A DNA stretch of 64,000 nt from the NCBI GenBank assembly GCA_011800805.1, contig MPNW01000571.1, positions 1 through 64,000 of the forward strand. The letters are read 5' to 3'. The notes under the pieces are model-generated. The model saw nothing but the letters and a program-made list of their open reading frames with translations, ran no database searches and was not told where the DNA came from. The DNA comes from Hirudo medicinalis. Lineage: Eukaryota > Annelida > Clitellata > Hirudinida > Hirudinidae. A program made the translations under genes and the position numbers. This document shows, piece by piece, positions 42,562 to 54,900 of the stretch (its first letter is position 1; the number at the start of each line of letters is the position of its first letter).

Positions 42562-45516
42562 ATGCTTCCGAAGATATTGATAAAAGAGTTGCGTTCCTCG
42601 TTGCAAAATGGGGAGAGAACACTGGTCTCAAGAGTTCAATTCTTTTGGAGACGTGGAAATCAATCCGATGGCTCAAAAACTCGTCTTGTTGAGACGAAGG
42701 ACTTCATGAACACCAGAATAATATACAAAGATCGACCAAATAAAGAACTCATCAGGTCTCTTATAGTTTTCCAAATGTGTTCCTCTGACTTCCTCGTTAA
42801 CAAACAGGCAAAGGTCTGTCTTTTAACTGAATTATTTGTCGTAAATATCAACAATTACAATTGATTTGAAGCTGCTGAAACTAACGAAAACTTTATTTGG
42901 AAAGAAAATGTTTGACTCATTTATGGAAGCAACGATTTTTGGCCAGTTCATGGTTTTGGAGGATGAAGATAAAATATTAAAGCATCTTCAAAAGCAAATC
43001 AATCATGGCATTTTGCCTATGCTCACCTATACCGCAGCTGAATTCCACGGGTCATCAAAGCTCTAAAAATTACTGAAACCTTATTATAAAATTAATAAGT
43101 TTAAAATATACAATTAATATAAAATAAATCCTTTATACCATTAAGTAGCACTTAATTATTGCAGTGCTTCCTTGGAAAATTCGTTTAAAGAAGAAATGAA
43201 CGAATGGATCGATAAAAATTTTCTGAATGTCCTTAAGAGCTTGCACATTGCTTCTAGATGTTATGGTTGTGTTTCCTTGAGTTTTTGTTAAACATTGTAA
43301 TTTGCTTTTATTTAATTCTATTCTTTCACATGTTTTAAGATTTTTCAGCCTTTGTGCCCGTTGTTCCCACGAAAATAACCTTTCTAACAAACTTCTCTGT
43401 CTTGGTTATTTGAAGTTTTCTTTGATACTTTTTACCAAGCATTCATAAAAAAAATATGAAATGTTTTTAAAATTAAATAAAAAATAAATTTTTCTGCCCA
43501 GAAAACGTTTAATGACATTATCAAAAAACAACTGGATTTCATTGCGATGGGTGGACCGGAAGTCAATCAGTGGCTTCAGAAAAAAAATGCTGAAAAGTCG
43601 TAAAACTAATAGTAAAGTTTTTAATGCATTACTAAGTGGTCCGATTTTGTTGCAGGGATCTGTTGTGCTTACTGCTCAGTGCAAATTTTCACTTGGATTT
43701 CAATAAATTCCTCTCGAAAGTTTTTACCTATTCAATTCGATGAACCACATGTATCATTGTGAAAAAAGATATTCACATTGCATGTTAAATTATTTTAAAC
43801 CGTGACAAGCATTAACATAAGATGTTATCAAATAATTTACAACATCAATGTCCTTAATGTTTAGACGCTTGATAATGGAATGAATCTAAAATTTCTCAAC
43901 GAAAATGAAATTCATGAACTTGAAGCGCTCATTAAAAGAATGGAAAATTTGAGTCAGGTAAACTGGATCCATTAATTTAATGATGTTGTTAATTAAATAT
44001 ATATTGTGAATAAATTGTTAATTCTCAAATTGTTGCCAGGTAGCTCTCGAATCAAACATCACACTGAATTTCGACGCAGAACAGACATACCTGCAAACTG
44101 CCATAGAAACTCTTGTACTTGATGTTCAAAGAAAATTCAACAAGAATAAACCAGTTGTACTGAATACCTACCAATGTTACCTCAAAGTTTGCATTTCAAA
44201 TTATTATTAATGGGCCACTTTTATGTCTAAAAATAATTACACTGACTGCTAATTTGTTCCTCAAATGAAGGACTAATTCGTTTGACAGTTACTATTTCTT
44301 CTTATTGTCTTATTTCCGGACAATTGGTTTTGTCATTTTAATTTTTCAGCTATCAATTTTTTTTGTAGTGAATTATATTTCAATTTCAATGTAAGCAAAT
44401 GCTTACCGAAAATGTCTTACATACCATATATACTTATTTTACTAGAAATATCTTTTGAAATATACGTATAAAATGATAAAACAGACAGCAAGTGAAACTG
44501 TTGAAAGACATTTGCAAATAGCATCAAAAGAAAAATTCTTTTTCGGAGGCAAGATTGTCAGAGGCGCTTACATGAACGAGGTGCATTACAACTAATCAAT
44601 TTAAATTTAAATTTTCACGCCAGATAAATAATACATGATAATGTTTAATTATTCCGAAAAAGGAAAGACATCTTGCCAAAGAAGAGAAACGAGCAGATCC
44701 CATCAACGATAACTATGAAGACACAACACGAATGTACGAGAGAGTGACTGAACTTCTATTGAAAGAAATCAAACAAAACCCTGAAAAAGATCTGAGATTA
44801 ATTTTTGCAACTCACAACCAGGATAGCATCATTGACGTATTGAGAAGGTAGGAGGAACTGATAATTAAATTAGTTAATATCGACAACGTTTACTAATTCT
44901 TGGGAATTGTAATAGAATGCAAGAGAAAGGGATTGATGCAACGAAGCGTGGAATTTCTTTTGCGCAACTAATTGGCATGAGAGATTACATAACATATACC
45001 CTGGGTATGTTGAGTACTATGTTAATTGAATTGCCTACGTCAATGTTGTCCACCATGATGCCACGGGCCGAATTTTTATGTAATATATTTTGCCAGGTAT
45101 TTTGTAAGAAGATGTTGAGTAAGAAATGTGCAGAAATATTTCATAAAGTAAAAAATTTAACAGAGTGAAAAGTGTTTGTATTTCAAAAATAAACTTAGTA
45201 GCATTTAAAATTAACGAAAACATAAAATAATTTTAATAAAAACGAGTTCCGCAGAATACAAATGTTGGACAGCATCCACTATTTTTATATTATATATCTT
45301 ATTTACACTTTTTATTTAGGATCTAAGAGCATCCCGGTATCAAAGTTGGTTCATTACTCCAATCCCACAAATGGATTGGCCTATCTCTCCAGAAGATTAC
45401 ACGAAAATAGGAGTGGACTTCAAAACCTGGAAATTGAAAAGAAATTGCCTTGGTTGGAACTGAAGAGAAGGATGTTTTATCCGTTCAAACGCAAGACTTC
45501 TGAGTTTGAGACTTAA
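42562..45516 (+). CDS. PRODH: Proline dehydrogenase-like protein, mitochondrial, divergent
   Basis: Twelve exons with agreeing phases: 42562-42813, 42872-43050, 43165-43265, 43349-43404, 43502-43596, 43656-43719, 43865-43957, 44040-44186, 44446-44580, 44663-44847, 44916-45004, 45320-45516; 530 residues. Vertebrate enzymes are about 600. PRODH oxidises proline to pyrroline-5-carboxylate at the inner membrane using FAD. The N-terminus (MLPKILIKELRSSLQ) looks like a mitochondrial presequence. Seen: FMEATIFGQF, FDAEQTYLQTAIETL, NTYQCYLK, FGGKIVRGAYM, ATHNQDS, and AYLSRRLHEN, which hold the usual Asp, Arg and Arg-Arg-Glu site residues. Not seen: the SARTYFY block and the IKLTALGRP strand, whose place is taken by AFVPVVPTKI. 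YKYVPYGPV is changed to SKLVHYSNP. Some junctions in 43165-43719 are weak. It could be an active divergent enzyme, an inactive paralogue or a young pseudogene. Confidence 0.85.
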
Positions 45517-46339
45517 TTTATTAATAATTTTTTAAAATGAACATCAAATAATAAGATTGAATATCAAGTAAATTCAAAATTTTCAATACTAAAACTTGAT
45601 GCTTAAGAAATGTTATCAATGTTTGTTATAAGAGATTTTCGTGAAGTCCGCTTTCAAAGTTTTGGAGCTAATGACGTTAACGACAAACACGGAAAATATA
45701 CTGATGACTCTTCGATGCTTACTGTCTTAATCTTAATTTGTTTTATGCTCAAATTAATTCTTCGCGGTGAAGGGGTGTTATATTCAAGCACTCTTAAACG
45801 AGACGTCGATAGGCTGGTGAGAGTTGTAGCAGTTTTGAAAATTATGGAAGTAAACGGAAACAGCAGTTAATAGTTTAATAAACTGAATATAACTGTCAAC
45901 TTTAAGCAATTAAGGAACTTGACTACAGTCTTTCTATAACAAAGTTCTATCGACAACTTCACCACGACAAGCTACTCGCTGCAACTTCTCAGCAACTTCC
46001 TTTGTGCCCCAGAACCACATAACATAGTTTTAGAACAATTAACAAAGCTATTTCAACAAGCAGTCCTTCAAAATGTTTGAAAAATGGATGTTATATACCT
46101 ACAACAGTTCCCTAGAGGAGCCCCATTTAACTTAATCCCAAATATCTTCTGGTGTTTTCTGGGGGACCAGACAGTCATTGTTTTATCATGTCCCAGTTTC
46201 CCATTCCCCCAGGTGAACGCCACCTTATTGGCAGAGAGTTTGTACTCGTCCACGATGAACTTCAGTATCAGTCTCAGACTTCCTTCTGCTGTAGAGGGCG
46301 ACAGAAGACAGCCATGGAGATAGCTATAGCCGCGTTCTA
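45517..46339. other. 3' flank of the PRODH-like gene
   Basis: No homology found. The frames at 45610-45870 and 46068-46349 have no known domain. The latter is next to repeat R1. Confidence 0.45.
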
Positions 46340-46545
46340 TTGTATTTAGCCCATCTTTTGAGTGCCTTGCTTATTCGAATGGGATGTGAAGGCACTTTTT
46401 AATCGATCTACCATTTATATAGCACCCCTACCCGAGGGCGCTCCCTGGCGGTGCAGGCTGGGTTGCGAACACAACGCATTACGACTGTTACTATTACGAC
46501 CGCATGCAGAAACGCAACCCATTCGGCCAACCTGCGCGTGTAGCG
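46340..46545 (+). repeat. SINE-like repeat R1, near full-length copy
   Basis: Order of blocks: gtatttagcccatcttttga, gtgccttgcttattcgaatg, gatgtgaaggcactttttaa, ctaccatttatatagcaccc, ctacccgagggcgctccctg, gcaggctgggttgcgaacac, gcatgcagaaacgcaaccca, ttcggccaacctgcgc. The same order is kept at 62010-62215. Directly followed by repeat R2. Confidence 0.8.
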
Positions 46546-46815
46546 ACTGCGGCATTGACGACGAAGCCGAGTTCGCTACAAAGTTTATTTACAACAACGG
46601 CAACAATGCTTCGACTGACAACATAACTGCTTGAGTAGCAGCCTAGCGACGTAGCGGGAAGAGTAGGAGAGAGAAGGGAAGATTGCCCTGACTTAGCTTC
46701 TTAAATAACCAGTCAGGACAAAGGAGGATGTCCACAAACAAAGGATGCGCGCCTGGTAAGTCATCGCTGATAGGGTTAGGATCAGCACGTGATTATGATG
46801 GATGTGCGATCCTAG
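46541..46815 (+). repeat. Repeat R2, copy 2, with terminal hairpin
   Basis: Begins tgtagcgactgcggc and 25-40 bases later has gccgagttcgctaca, which pairs with it almost fully. From gcggcattgacgacg on it matches 39468-39740 with few differences. The right end falls near 46812. It abuts R1 without a spacer. Confidence 0.8.
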
Positions 46816-46862
46816 ACGCGTCAATTTATCAATATTATCAATCACTTATCATTCCTCTCCAG

Positions 46863-47006
46863 CCGACTCTGGATTCAGATGAAGCCGTTGGGCAAACAAC
46901 TGAAGCAACCACATTTTGCAATGACAACTCTCCTACCGCAGTTTCTCGAGTCTTCCAGATCGCATTGATCCTATTTCTTGATATGAGTTTGTTAATTTTT
47001 ATATAA
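46863..47006 (+). CDS. Candidate 3' exon with hydrophobic C-terminus
   Basis: After an acceptor (cctctccag) the frame reads PTLDSDEAVGQTTEATTFCN, a Thr-rich stalk-like stretch, and ends in RVFQIALILFLDMSLLIFI then stop. A short hydrophobic run ending at the stop resembles a GPI-attachment signal. No upstream exons were recognised; a repeat lies immediately before. It may be an exon orphaned from its gene or chance. Confidence 0.3.
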   Translation, partial: PTLDSDEAVGQTTEATTFCNDNSPTAVSRVFQIALILFLDMSLLIFI

Positions 47007-47269
47007 AATAGTCTTAATAATTACAAATATCAAAATAAGTTGAACTATATATTAAAATAAGTTAAATTGCGATGATATGTCTCCATAATCTTTAAACTAA
47101 ACTTTAAACCATCGTTCAAAAATTCGAAAACAAGTCAAAAAATTTATTTTTAAAAATTGAAAAGAATTTGTAATATCAAAATTTTTTTAAATCGAGGTTC
47201 AAGTATTCGCTCAACCAGGCTGTTTACAAAAGCAGTTGTCTCCCGTAAATTAATAAAGGAAGACCAGTA

Positions 47270-47987
47270 ATGGCCCTAGAGGAGATCGATAATGATAAAC
47301 TGGAACAAATGAAATCAATTTGGAATACTGAAATGCAAGTCAGTTTGTTTCATGCTATGCACGATCATAAACCTGTTGGTAAGGTCCACATAGAATTACG
47401 AATAATGAGTATTAGAGGAATTGTGAATTTTTCAAGTTCAGAAGACATTGTTTGTTCGGCAGGTATAAGCAGGTTTTTTCAAATGGCTTTTATTCGGGAA
47501 AAGGTCAATAGCTCAAACAACCGAAAATTGAATGGCAAAGAAATATGGGAATACCTCGGAACATTGTACGATATTAACGCCCTTGTTAGTACATTTAATG
47601 TTTAGGTAGGTAAACCCATTATGTACAATAAATTGCTAACAAATCTTTATATCACAGAACGACTCTGAAAGACTACACATACTTGACAAGGAAATTGATT
47701 TTGAGTTACCTTCTGATACAATGGGGTTTAAAGAAATTTTGGCTGCTGATTATCCTAGGATAAATATAAGCAGTTCTTGTCGAATTTCAACATCATCTTC
47801 TTCCTCATCACTTTGTGAGAAAGCATCTGAAACACCTGAGAAGAAGGACATTGAACAAAAACAAGACTCCAATCAAATTGAAGATGCTGCAAAATCAGAG
47901 CAAAGAAAGAGAACAAGGCATAGCAACCAATCTGGAGGAACAGATTCTGGAACTCCCCTGAGTAGTAAAAGAAGCAGGAGACTTTAG
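47270..47987 (+). CDS. MRGBP: MRGBP, MRG-binding subunit of the NuA4/TIP60 complex
   Basis: Three exons: 47270-47378, 47463-47584, 47658-47987, phases agree, 186 residues (human about 204). The CT20/Eaf7 domain is clear: WNTEMQVSLFHAMHDHKPVG, then FFQMAFIREKVN, KEIWEYLGTLYDINAL and KEIDFELPSD. The C-terminal part is low-complexity, Ser-rich, then basic (SKRSRRL), like human. The protein joins MRG15/MORF4L1 in the histone acetyltransferase complex in the nucleus. Eaf7 is the yeast relative. The start is the first ATG in frame before the domain. Confidence 0.95.
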
Positions 47988-49382
47988 TTGATCAGACAGT
48001 CGCATTTTATGAATATTCCATTAACTGGAGAGATCATCCTTCATGTAGCAACACATTGATTATGTCTTCATATCAGATGTGCTTGTTTAGTCAAATAATG
48101 TCTTAAAAAACCTTGCAAAATTAAATAAGGCTGATATGTATTTTGTTATGTTTGGTCTTACAAATTGTATCTGTGCTGCTGATAAAATTATTGCTTTTGT
48201 ATCTGTTGCAAAGCATTTTAATTGTGGATATGCCCATTAGGATCTTTTGACTAAGGAAACTCATAATTTGTTGATAAAAGAAAGGATTCTAGAGTAGAAA
48301 TGAATTGAAATTTAGTGATGTGGGAGAAGCAATTTGATGCTTCATAAATATGGTAAATTGAAAAGGAGACATTTTTTAATAGAGTGTTATTTTTATATTT
48401 TCTCAGCCAAGGTGTTAGGAGAACATTTGTGAGTGCCCTTTTCATTACAAAAACTTGATTGGGATGAAGGCGTGATAAGAGTAATTTTTAGCTACTGAAA
48501 TGTATGCTAGCTTATTGTTCAATACAATTAATACCATCGCACCTTAAAATGATGAGGCACTATCCCAAATGTTGGAAATACAATATTTGGAATGAGATGT
48601 GTTTAGATGACCAGTTTGAATTTATAGTTTATAAACACATAAGCTAGGATTCTTATTAGCATTCATAATTGTTTGTGGCTCAGATTATGATTGGTTTGCT
48701 TCAGTTACAGTCCAAATTATCACTTAAGCCCCAGGAGCCGAAACCGCTAACTACGCCTCTGATTGGGATGGCAATTTTCAGAAAATTACTTTCAGATTTG
48801 ACAGTTACTAAATTTAATATCTCTTATCGGATTATTACTACTGAAAATTAATACTGATTTGTTTCATTTTAAATAATCGAGATAGCTCATCTCTATCAAA
48901 TACCTGAATTCTAAGGTCAAAGGTTGTTACCTGGGCAATCATTACAAATAGTCGTACTTTCGCCTCATTGCAATAGTCTCTTAGCACGTTAACCTACTTC
49001 GTAACTGAAACTGTAAAGCTGGAATTATTTTGCTTTTGCTGCAAACGATGCGTTCAAGGAGTGCCGGATGAAGTAGGTCAGTTGATGTAGTTAGGATATT
49101 CATTTGCAAAGCACTACTCGGTTGAAGTACATGTACTCAATATCCTATAATATTGCTATCTTCTAGAGAAGCATCCATACAAACAATGTAAATCTGAATA
49201 ATTTTATTAAATCAAAAACCCTTACGACAGACACCGTAACCAAGACCCAGCCTCATTGCCAAATTGAAGATATAAGTCCGAATCAAACGACTTCAACTGT
49301 TCCATATATATTGGTTGAAAACTTTAAAATAGGTTAAAATAAAAGTTTTCTGATTTACAAATGATTAAATTGAATCTTTCAG
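47988..49382. other. Intergenic; possible exon at 49229-49331
   Basis: Mostly MRGBP 3' flank without homology. At about 49229-49331, an open frame reads TVTKTQPHCQIEDISPNQTT and continues VPYILVENFK between an acag acceptor and a gttaaa donor. Its end phase does not fit the next exon-like block at 49383, so I leave it unassigned. Confidence 0.35.
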
Positions 49383-49880
49383 ACAACTGTATATAAAAAC
49401 AAGCAAATCACACACTTTCCTTCAAAAGTTTTAAGTAAGTATTTTGTAACAGGGAAATGATTTATTGTGAAAACATTGTATATGCCACTAAAACAGGCGA
49501 TGCTTCATCTTATTGCAATACTGGCTTTGAATTGAACGAAGATCTGAATTCACCATGCAGCTCTAAAAATGAAGCTGAAGTTCACACTCATGGAAGCCAT
49601 GACAGCATCTTCAGTCCCAAGACCAATTCATGCTATCTCATTAGAGAAATGGTAAATTATTTTCTGCTATGGAATTCACCAGCTTTATTTTTTAGTATAA
49701 ATCATCTGTTCACTACAGGTAAACTCTGGGCATTTCCAAAGAAGTTATCAACTTGACAAAAGTGTTGTATCAGCAATTGCCATGCATCAAAGTGCAGACA
49801 GTGGCTTATGGAGAAGTGAATCCATTGAAGAGTCTATCCAAAATATTAACATTATTCTGGATGAAAGGACCCCTTTATAA
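49383..49880 (+). CDS. Small unknown gene, 3' exons
   Basis: Exons 49383-49435, 49453-49651 and 49719-49880 join in frame; the last ends at a TAA. The middle exon codes for MIYCENIVYATKTGDASSY and SPCSSKNEAEVHTHG, the last for VNSGHFQRSYQLDKSVV and SIEESIQNINIILDERTPL. Introns are 17 and 67 bases; the 17-base one is too short, so the first junction is doubtful and translation may begin at the ATG at 49457 instead. No domain is recognised; composition is polar. Base composition is higher in GC than flanks, which supports coding. Confidence 0.4.
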
Positions 49881-51925
49881 CAAATAATATTTTGAGGGGT
49901 AATACACATTTAAATGTGACCTTTCTTGGATTTAATTTTTTTTTATAAATAATAATGCACCATCAATTTCATTAAACGTTGTTTATCCATTGAAGAGTAA
50001 ATGAGAAATTGATAGATTGTTAGGTTTCATTGAAGAGTAAATTTTAAAGCCTGAGTAATTAATGAAATCCAACAAATTTGTAAGTCAATTTGGAAAACAG
50101 CTTAATATTGGAACCACTTAAAGTGCCAGTGACATTTGATTTGCAAGATGTAGACTGATTTAAAAAGCAAAAGCTTTCATATCTCCAAAAATTTTTAATC
50201 TTAATTACTGTCAAAGCAAGTATTTATTCTTGTTAAAATAAAATACAAACACACATTGAGAAGTTGGGTAACACTCAAAATCTCTGACATGAGAGAATAT
50301 CATGAGAGAATTGATATCATGTAAGGTGATGAAAGGAAGCGCCATTTTAAGATTAAAAAATGTTTAGGCACATCATAATGAGTTCAACCAGTTAATTGAA
50401 AATAAGTAAAATACATGGCAATCCTGTATCACTAAAAAGTATCAATTCAGTTAAAATATTAGGACAACATTGGCAAGCATATTTACCCTATAGTTGATTG
50501 TCTTAGGCTTACAGTTTCTTAATACTCTGTAAAGTAGATCAAACAGGACTGAAATCACCTTATAGATTTTGTCTTCCAAAATTGAAATACGTTCTCTGAT
50601 TAGAAATAACAGACCTTTTTCATATAAGTACTGCTCCGATAGATTAATGATTTCTTAGCCTCTTGTAAAATACTTCAAGGCTTTAAAACAAATCTGGTGA
50701 TGGTAAATACCTCTCAGAAAACTTTTTCCTCCGTTGTTTTACATACAAAATATTCTCTCACCAAGACAGTTTCTAACAATCGCTTTTTCTGATAAAGGGT
50801 CTTACCAGAGAAAAATATCTGCACAAAATCGTTTGCAACTCAGAACCTCTGACACTAAATCACTGAAAATCATATACATATAGATTTACTATTTATTTGT
50901 TACATATTGTTAAAGCAAGTTATCTTGATATATCATAAGTGGAGATCCATGAAAGCATAATATCAACTGGAATTGCATTTTTTATGGAATATGAACTATT
51001 GCAGAATCAAATTCTAGCTATGGCATTGAATATCAATATTATGTGAGCTTCAAACATGCAGTGATATAGAAGGCAAAATAAATAAAATTTAGCATTGCAA
51101 GCGACCTCAAACTTAGGCATGATGACAGTTGAAACGCAGCTCCATAACGTTGATAAATGAACCAGTCATCCCTCAGTAACTCAAGTAATGTCATCACCAG
51201 GAACCAAAATAAACATCGACTAATACTGGCCAAGGTCCAGAAAAAGCTAAGGTGCACGAAGGTCAACTATGAGCAATAAAAACAATGAGGCCAGTTACGA
51301 AAGAACCAGTGGGGCATGGAACCTGATTGAACAATTTATTCGACGCTTTTCAAGGCACGTCGCTTGAGGGTTAGGAAGAAAATGAAGACAACAAAACGTG
51401 ATTCAAGACGATAATAAACATGATTCAAGGTAAACAACAAAAAGCAAAGCAACAAGAACGCTTGAGAAACATGCAACAATTTCTTGGACTTATGAGATAT
51501 CATTATGCAAGACAATCTGTAAAGGAAGAAGCCTGTGGAGGACAATTATACCCAACAACGAAATGAAGATCCACAAAAGAAACAACAATAGGCAACAGTT
51601 TCCATTAAAAGACAAACAACAAAAGCAACAGCTGCACAACTCCTTAAAATTCAAAATGCAGAAATTGTTGGTCAGAAATTAACTCCATACAACAAAACAA
51701 ACATCCATGTTATAATTTCACATTTAGCATTGATTTTGCAGGATGACATCAACTGAAGGGTTTGATTTAGAAATTCATGCATCGTTGGCAAAGAACTCTG
51801 GGTGGTTTAAATAAATATTATTCTATATGTACTTCGTGCAAGTCCTAAATATAAACAAACATATAGTGAGTAGCTGGACGACTCATCACCATCAATCAAT
51901 TAGCATTCTCCCTAGAAACTGCCTA
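49881..51925. other. Gap between the small gene and ARHGAP39
   Basis: The two genes converge here, so both 3' untranslated regions fall in it. Frames at 51039-51545 on minus have hydrophobic content, but no homology and no splice context. From 51350 to 51660 the plus strand is A-rich with many aca/aag triplets, which is compositional. Confidence 0.45.
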
Positions 51926-54900
51926 TCAGACAATGTTTTCCATGAAACTTGTGTCCCACATGAGAATGAGCAACCTCACAAAACTCATTTCTTTCTTTGC
52001 TTGATCAAGCAACAAAGTGGGATCAGTGATGTGACATCTGAGGATATTTGGAGCCATGACCATTGCCAGGTTGTTGGCATCCATTTTTGTTTTGCTTGAT
52101 ACTGGAGCAGCAGCAAACACCTACAAGAAGTTAGACTTGTGTAACTTAATGAACTTTGAGAACGAACAAACATATAACGAACGAGAAAGGAGATGTTAAT
52201 AACACATCTTCCTCATAAGCACAATAAACCGACATTAAAAGTTCTTTGACACTTAAAAGCAACAATTGTTATGCCTGTTTTTTTTTTTTAATTTTTCAGA
52301 AAAAGTAGCTAACTGAGCAAAAAAGATTTGCTATTAAGTAACATGATGTTGCAGCATTAAATAAAATACAAACACTTGTGAGTCTCACCAAGCAATCTAA
52401 AAATAAAGAGTTAACTTATTCTTGGTAACTAATTTGTTTACATACTTAACAAATAAAATCCTTAACGACATCTTAACAAAATAACAAACATATTTCTTCA
52501 ACAGACCTGAAGAAACCTGATGACATAAGCCAGCACCAGACGATTGATGTGCGGAAGACGAGCAGAGACGATGTCAATGGCATGAGAAGGATTGTTAGAT
52601 GCCTCGAGGCAGTCATTGTAAATGTCGTAGGGGATCAGGGGCTCGTGCAGTTGTCGAAGCCACAACTTAAGAAGAGAGGCAGGCACCGATGCATCAAAAT
52701 TCAAAGGTTCACCAGGGAAAGCCCATTTGTTGGACAGCCCTGCTTTTAATCGATTCACTTCATCAATATCTCCAGGAATCCTGTTGAGTAAATTATAAAT
52801 ACTTGCATCTATCCTTAATTGACATTTGTTAATTTGTCATTGTGGTATCAGATTCATTACCTGAATATGCCCTCCATGTTCATACCATTCAACCTGAGTA
52901 CTGCCTCTGACAGTGTCGTCAGTATCCAAGGTAACTGTCGTTCAGGGAACTTTCCCTTCTGAACTTCCATGACCTCGGACAATAAACTTCCAAAAAGTGG
53001 AGGAGTGTATATGGATTCCTGATCATAGGAAATAAATCTTAAGCATGAATATATATAGGACACATGAAATACAAACAGTACAATAAAAAAGGAGAACGAT
53101 ACCCTGGAAACTTCAAATTCCTGAGCAGTAGGCTTGCAGATTCCTCTCTTTGCACCACTTGCGAGTGCTTGCTCCAATCTCCGAGGTAACTGCTTGAGGC
53201 AGCAACGAAGCTTCAAAATACCAAAACACAAGCGACATCAAAATAATCCAGCTTCAATACATTATTCCAAACCACCATCACATCCACCACCAATGATTAC
53301 TCTGAGGATGTCAACCATGTGTGCAAAAATTTGGGCTTGTGAGCCAAAAAAACAGGCCCACTGATTTTTTGAGTCGTGATTATGCAATCATCACATAATT
53401 CTCCATTGACTTTTTAGTAAAGACGGAATTTCAAAACTTTAATTTGATAGTTTTGTTGCTGAAACTATGGCAGGACTTTTGCATAATTGACTAATTTAAT
53501 TATACCAACAAAAACAGTTTTATTAAATTTTTTAAATTTCTTATAAATAATCAACATCTTAGACACTGATATGTCTGTAGTTTCATCAATAATAAGCATA
53601 TGAAAAGATGAATAAGTTATTTCTTTAAATAGATCTGACTTAATAACTTACAGAGTCAATAAACTCTAACTCATAATTTTTGCTTCTCCAACTAGGAAGT
53701 TTAACATTATCCACCACCATACCTTTGGGTGGTTGGAATCTAGTAACATAGAGGTTGTTTCATTGAATCTTTGCTTGAGGCTGCTGGTCATCCTCATAGG
53801 AGGAAAGAAAGACAGGCAAATGCACATAAGTTCCCAACCTTTCTGAATGCTGTCCCTTCAAATAATCAGACAATCCATCTTTAATTGTCTTTGCAATTAT
53901 TAATTATTAAATTAAAATAAAATATACTAACAATCTGGGGTTGCCATTAGTCTGCTTACATATTTGGATGTAAATTTCATCCCTCATCTCAGGTAATATC
54001 CATCCCTTCACAATCACTGAAAGGATGGACTGATCCAACAGAGAGGAGCTGGTGGTTTCATTCACCTGCGATATGTGGGTATTCATTCTAACCACCGACA
54101 TGGAAGATGAGGTCGATGAATGAGATCTCCTAAAGTGACGGTCTCCCATGTAAAGCTGAATCTTTTTTAATATGTCTGGTGCCTCTCTATTCACGATACG
54201 ATTGGATGTCCGAAGTATGGGCTTGCGAAGTCCATCCTGAAAATTTGACACAGAATAAAATAATAAAGAAATTCATTCATTAGAGATTCATTACTTAATT
54301 AAATGAGTGTATTGGATGTTGACCTTGGTCCAATGAAGGAGACTGCCAACGGGAACGGACTTGCCAAGAAATCGTTTCCTGTGGTCGTTGAACGACGACA
54401 AGGACAACTCCTTAATGACATACTGGAGGTGATAAAAGAAATAAAAATTTTATTACATATTCTCCAGTCAAATTTTAAACTCAAAGTTACCTGAGCAAAC
54501 GGAGTGATATATGAACCTTCAGAAGAAACATGTTGAAAATTTGGAAGGCCATCTTCCCACTGAGCATCACTCTCTGAGTAGCACATGCCATGGGGTCTGT
54601 GATCCCTTTTCGATGACATATTTTTATCCTGCGTTGTTAGAAAAAAAAAAACAGTGATTTGAACATGTCATAGTGAACAGCAGATGAAGCCTCTTCTCAA
54701 CTCACACTTTCCGTGTTTTTTTCTCTCTGCAACTTCTTCAATGTGTTCCTATCAGTTTCCTGATCAGTTCCTTGAACTTTGTGACTCCATGCAGGCATGC
54801 TTGAGGTTCTCATGGGGGGAGGTGTTGAAGAAGAAGAAAAAACACTGTTGCCATCATATTCATCAGTGCCTTAAATAATGCAACATAATGATAAATTGAA

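Noticed and set aside
43133..43390. 85-codon minus-strand frame
   Set aside because: Antisense to exons 3-4 of the PRODH-like gene and without homology.
43165..43404. Premature stop/frameshift in PRODH when read without splicing (CVSLSFC-stop)
   Set aside because: A GT-AG intron 43266-43348 restores the frame and gives a better alignment, so I do not call a pseudogene on this basis.
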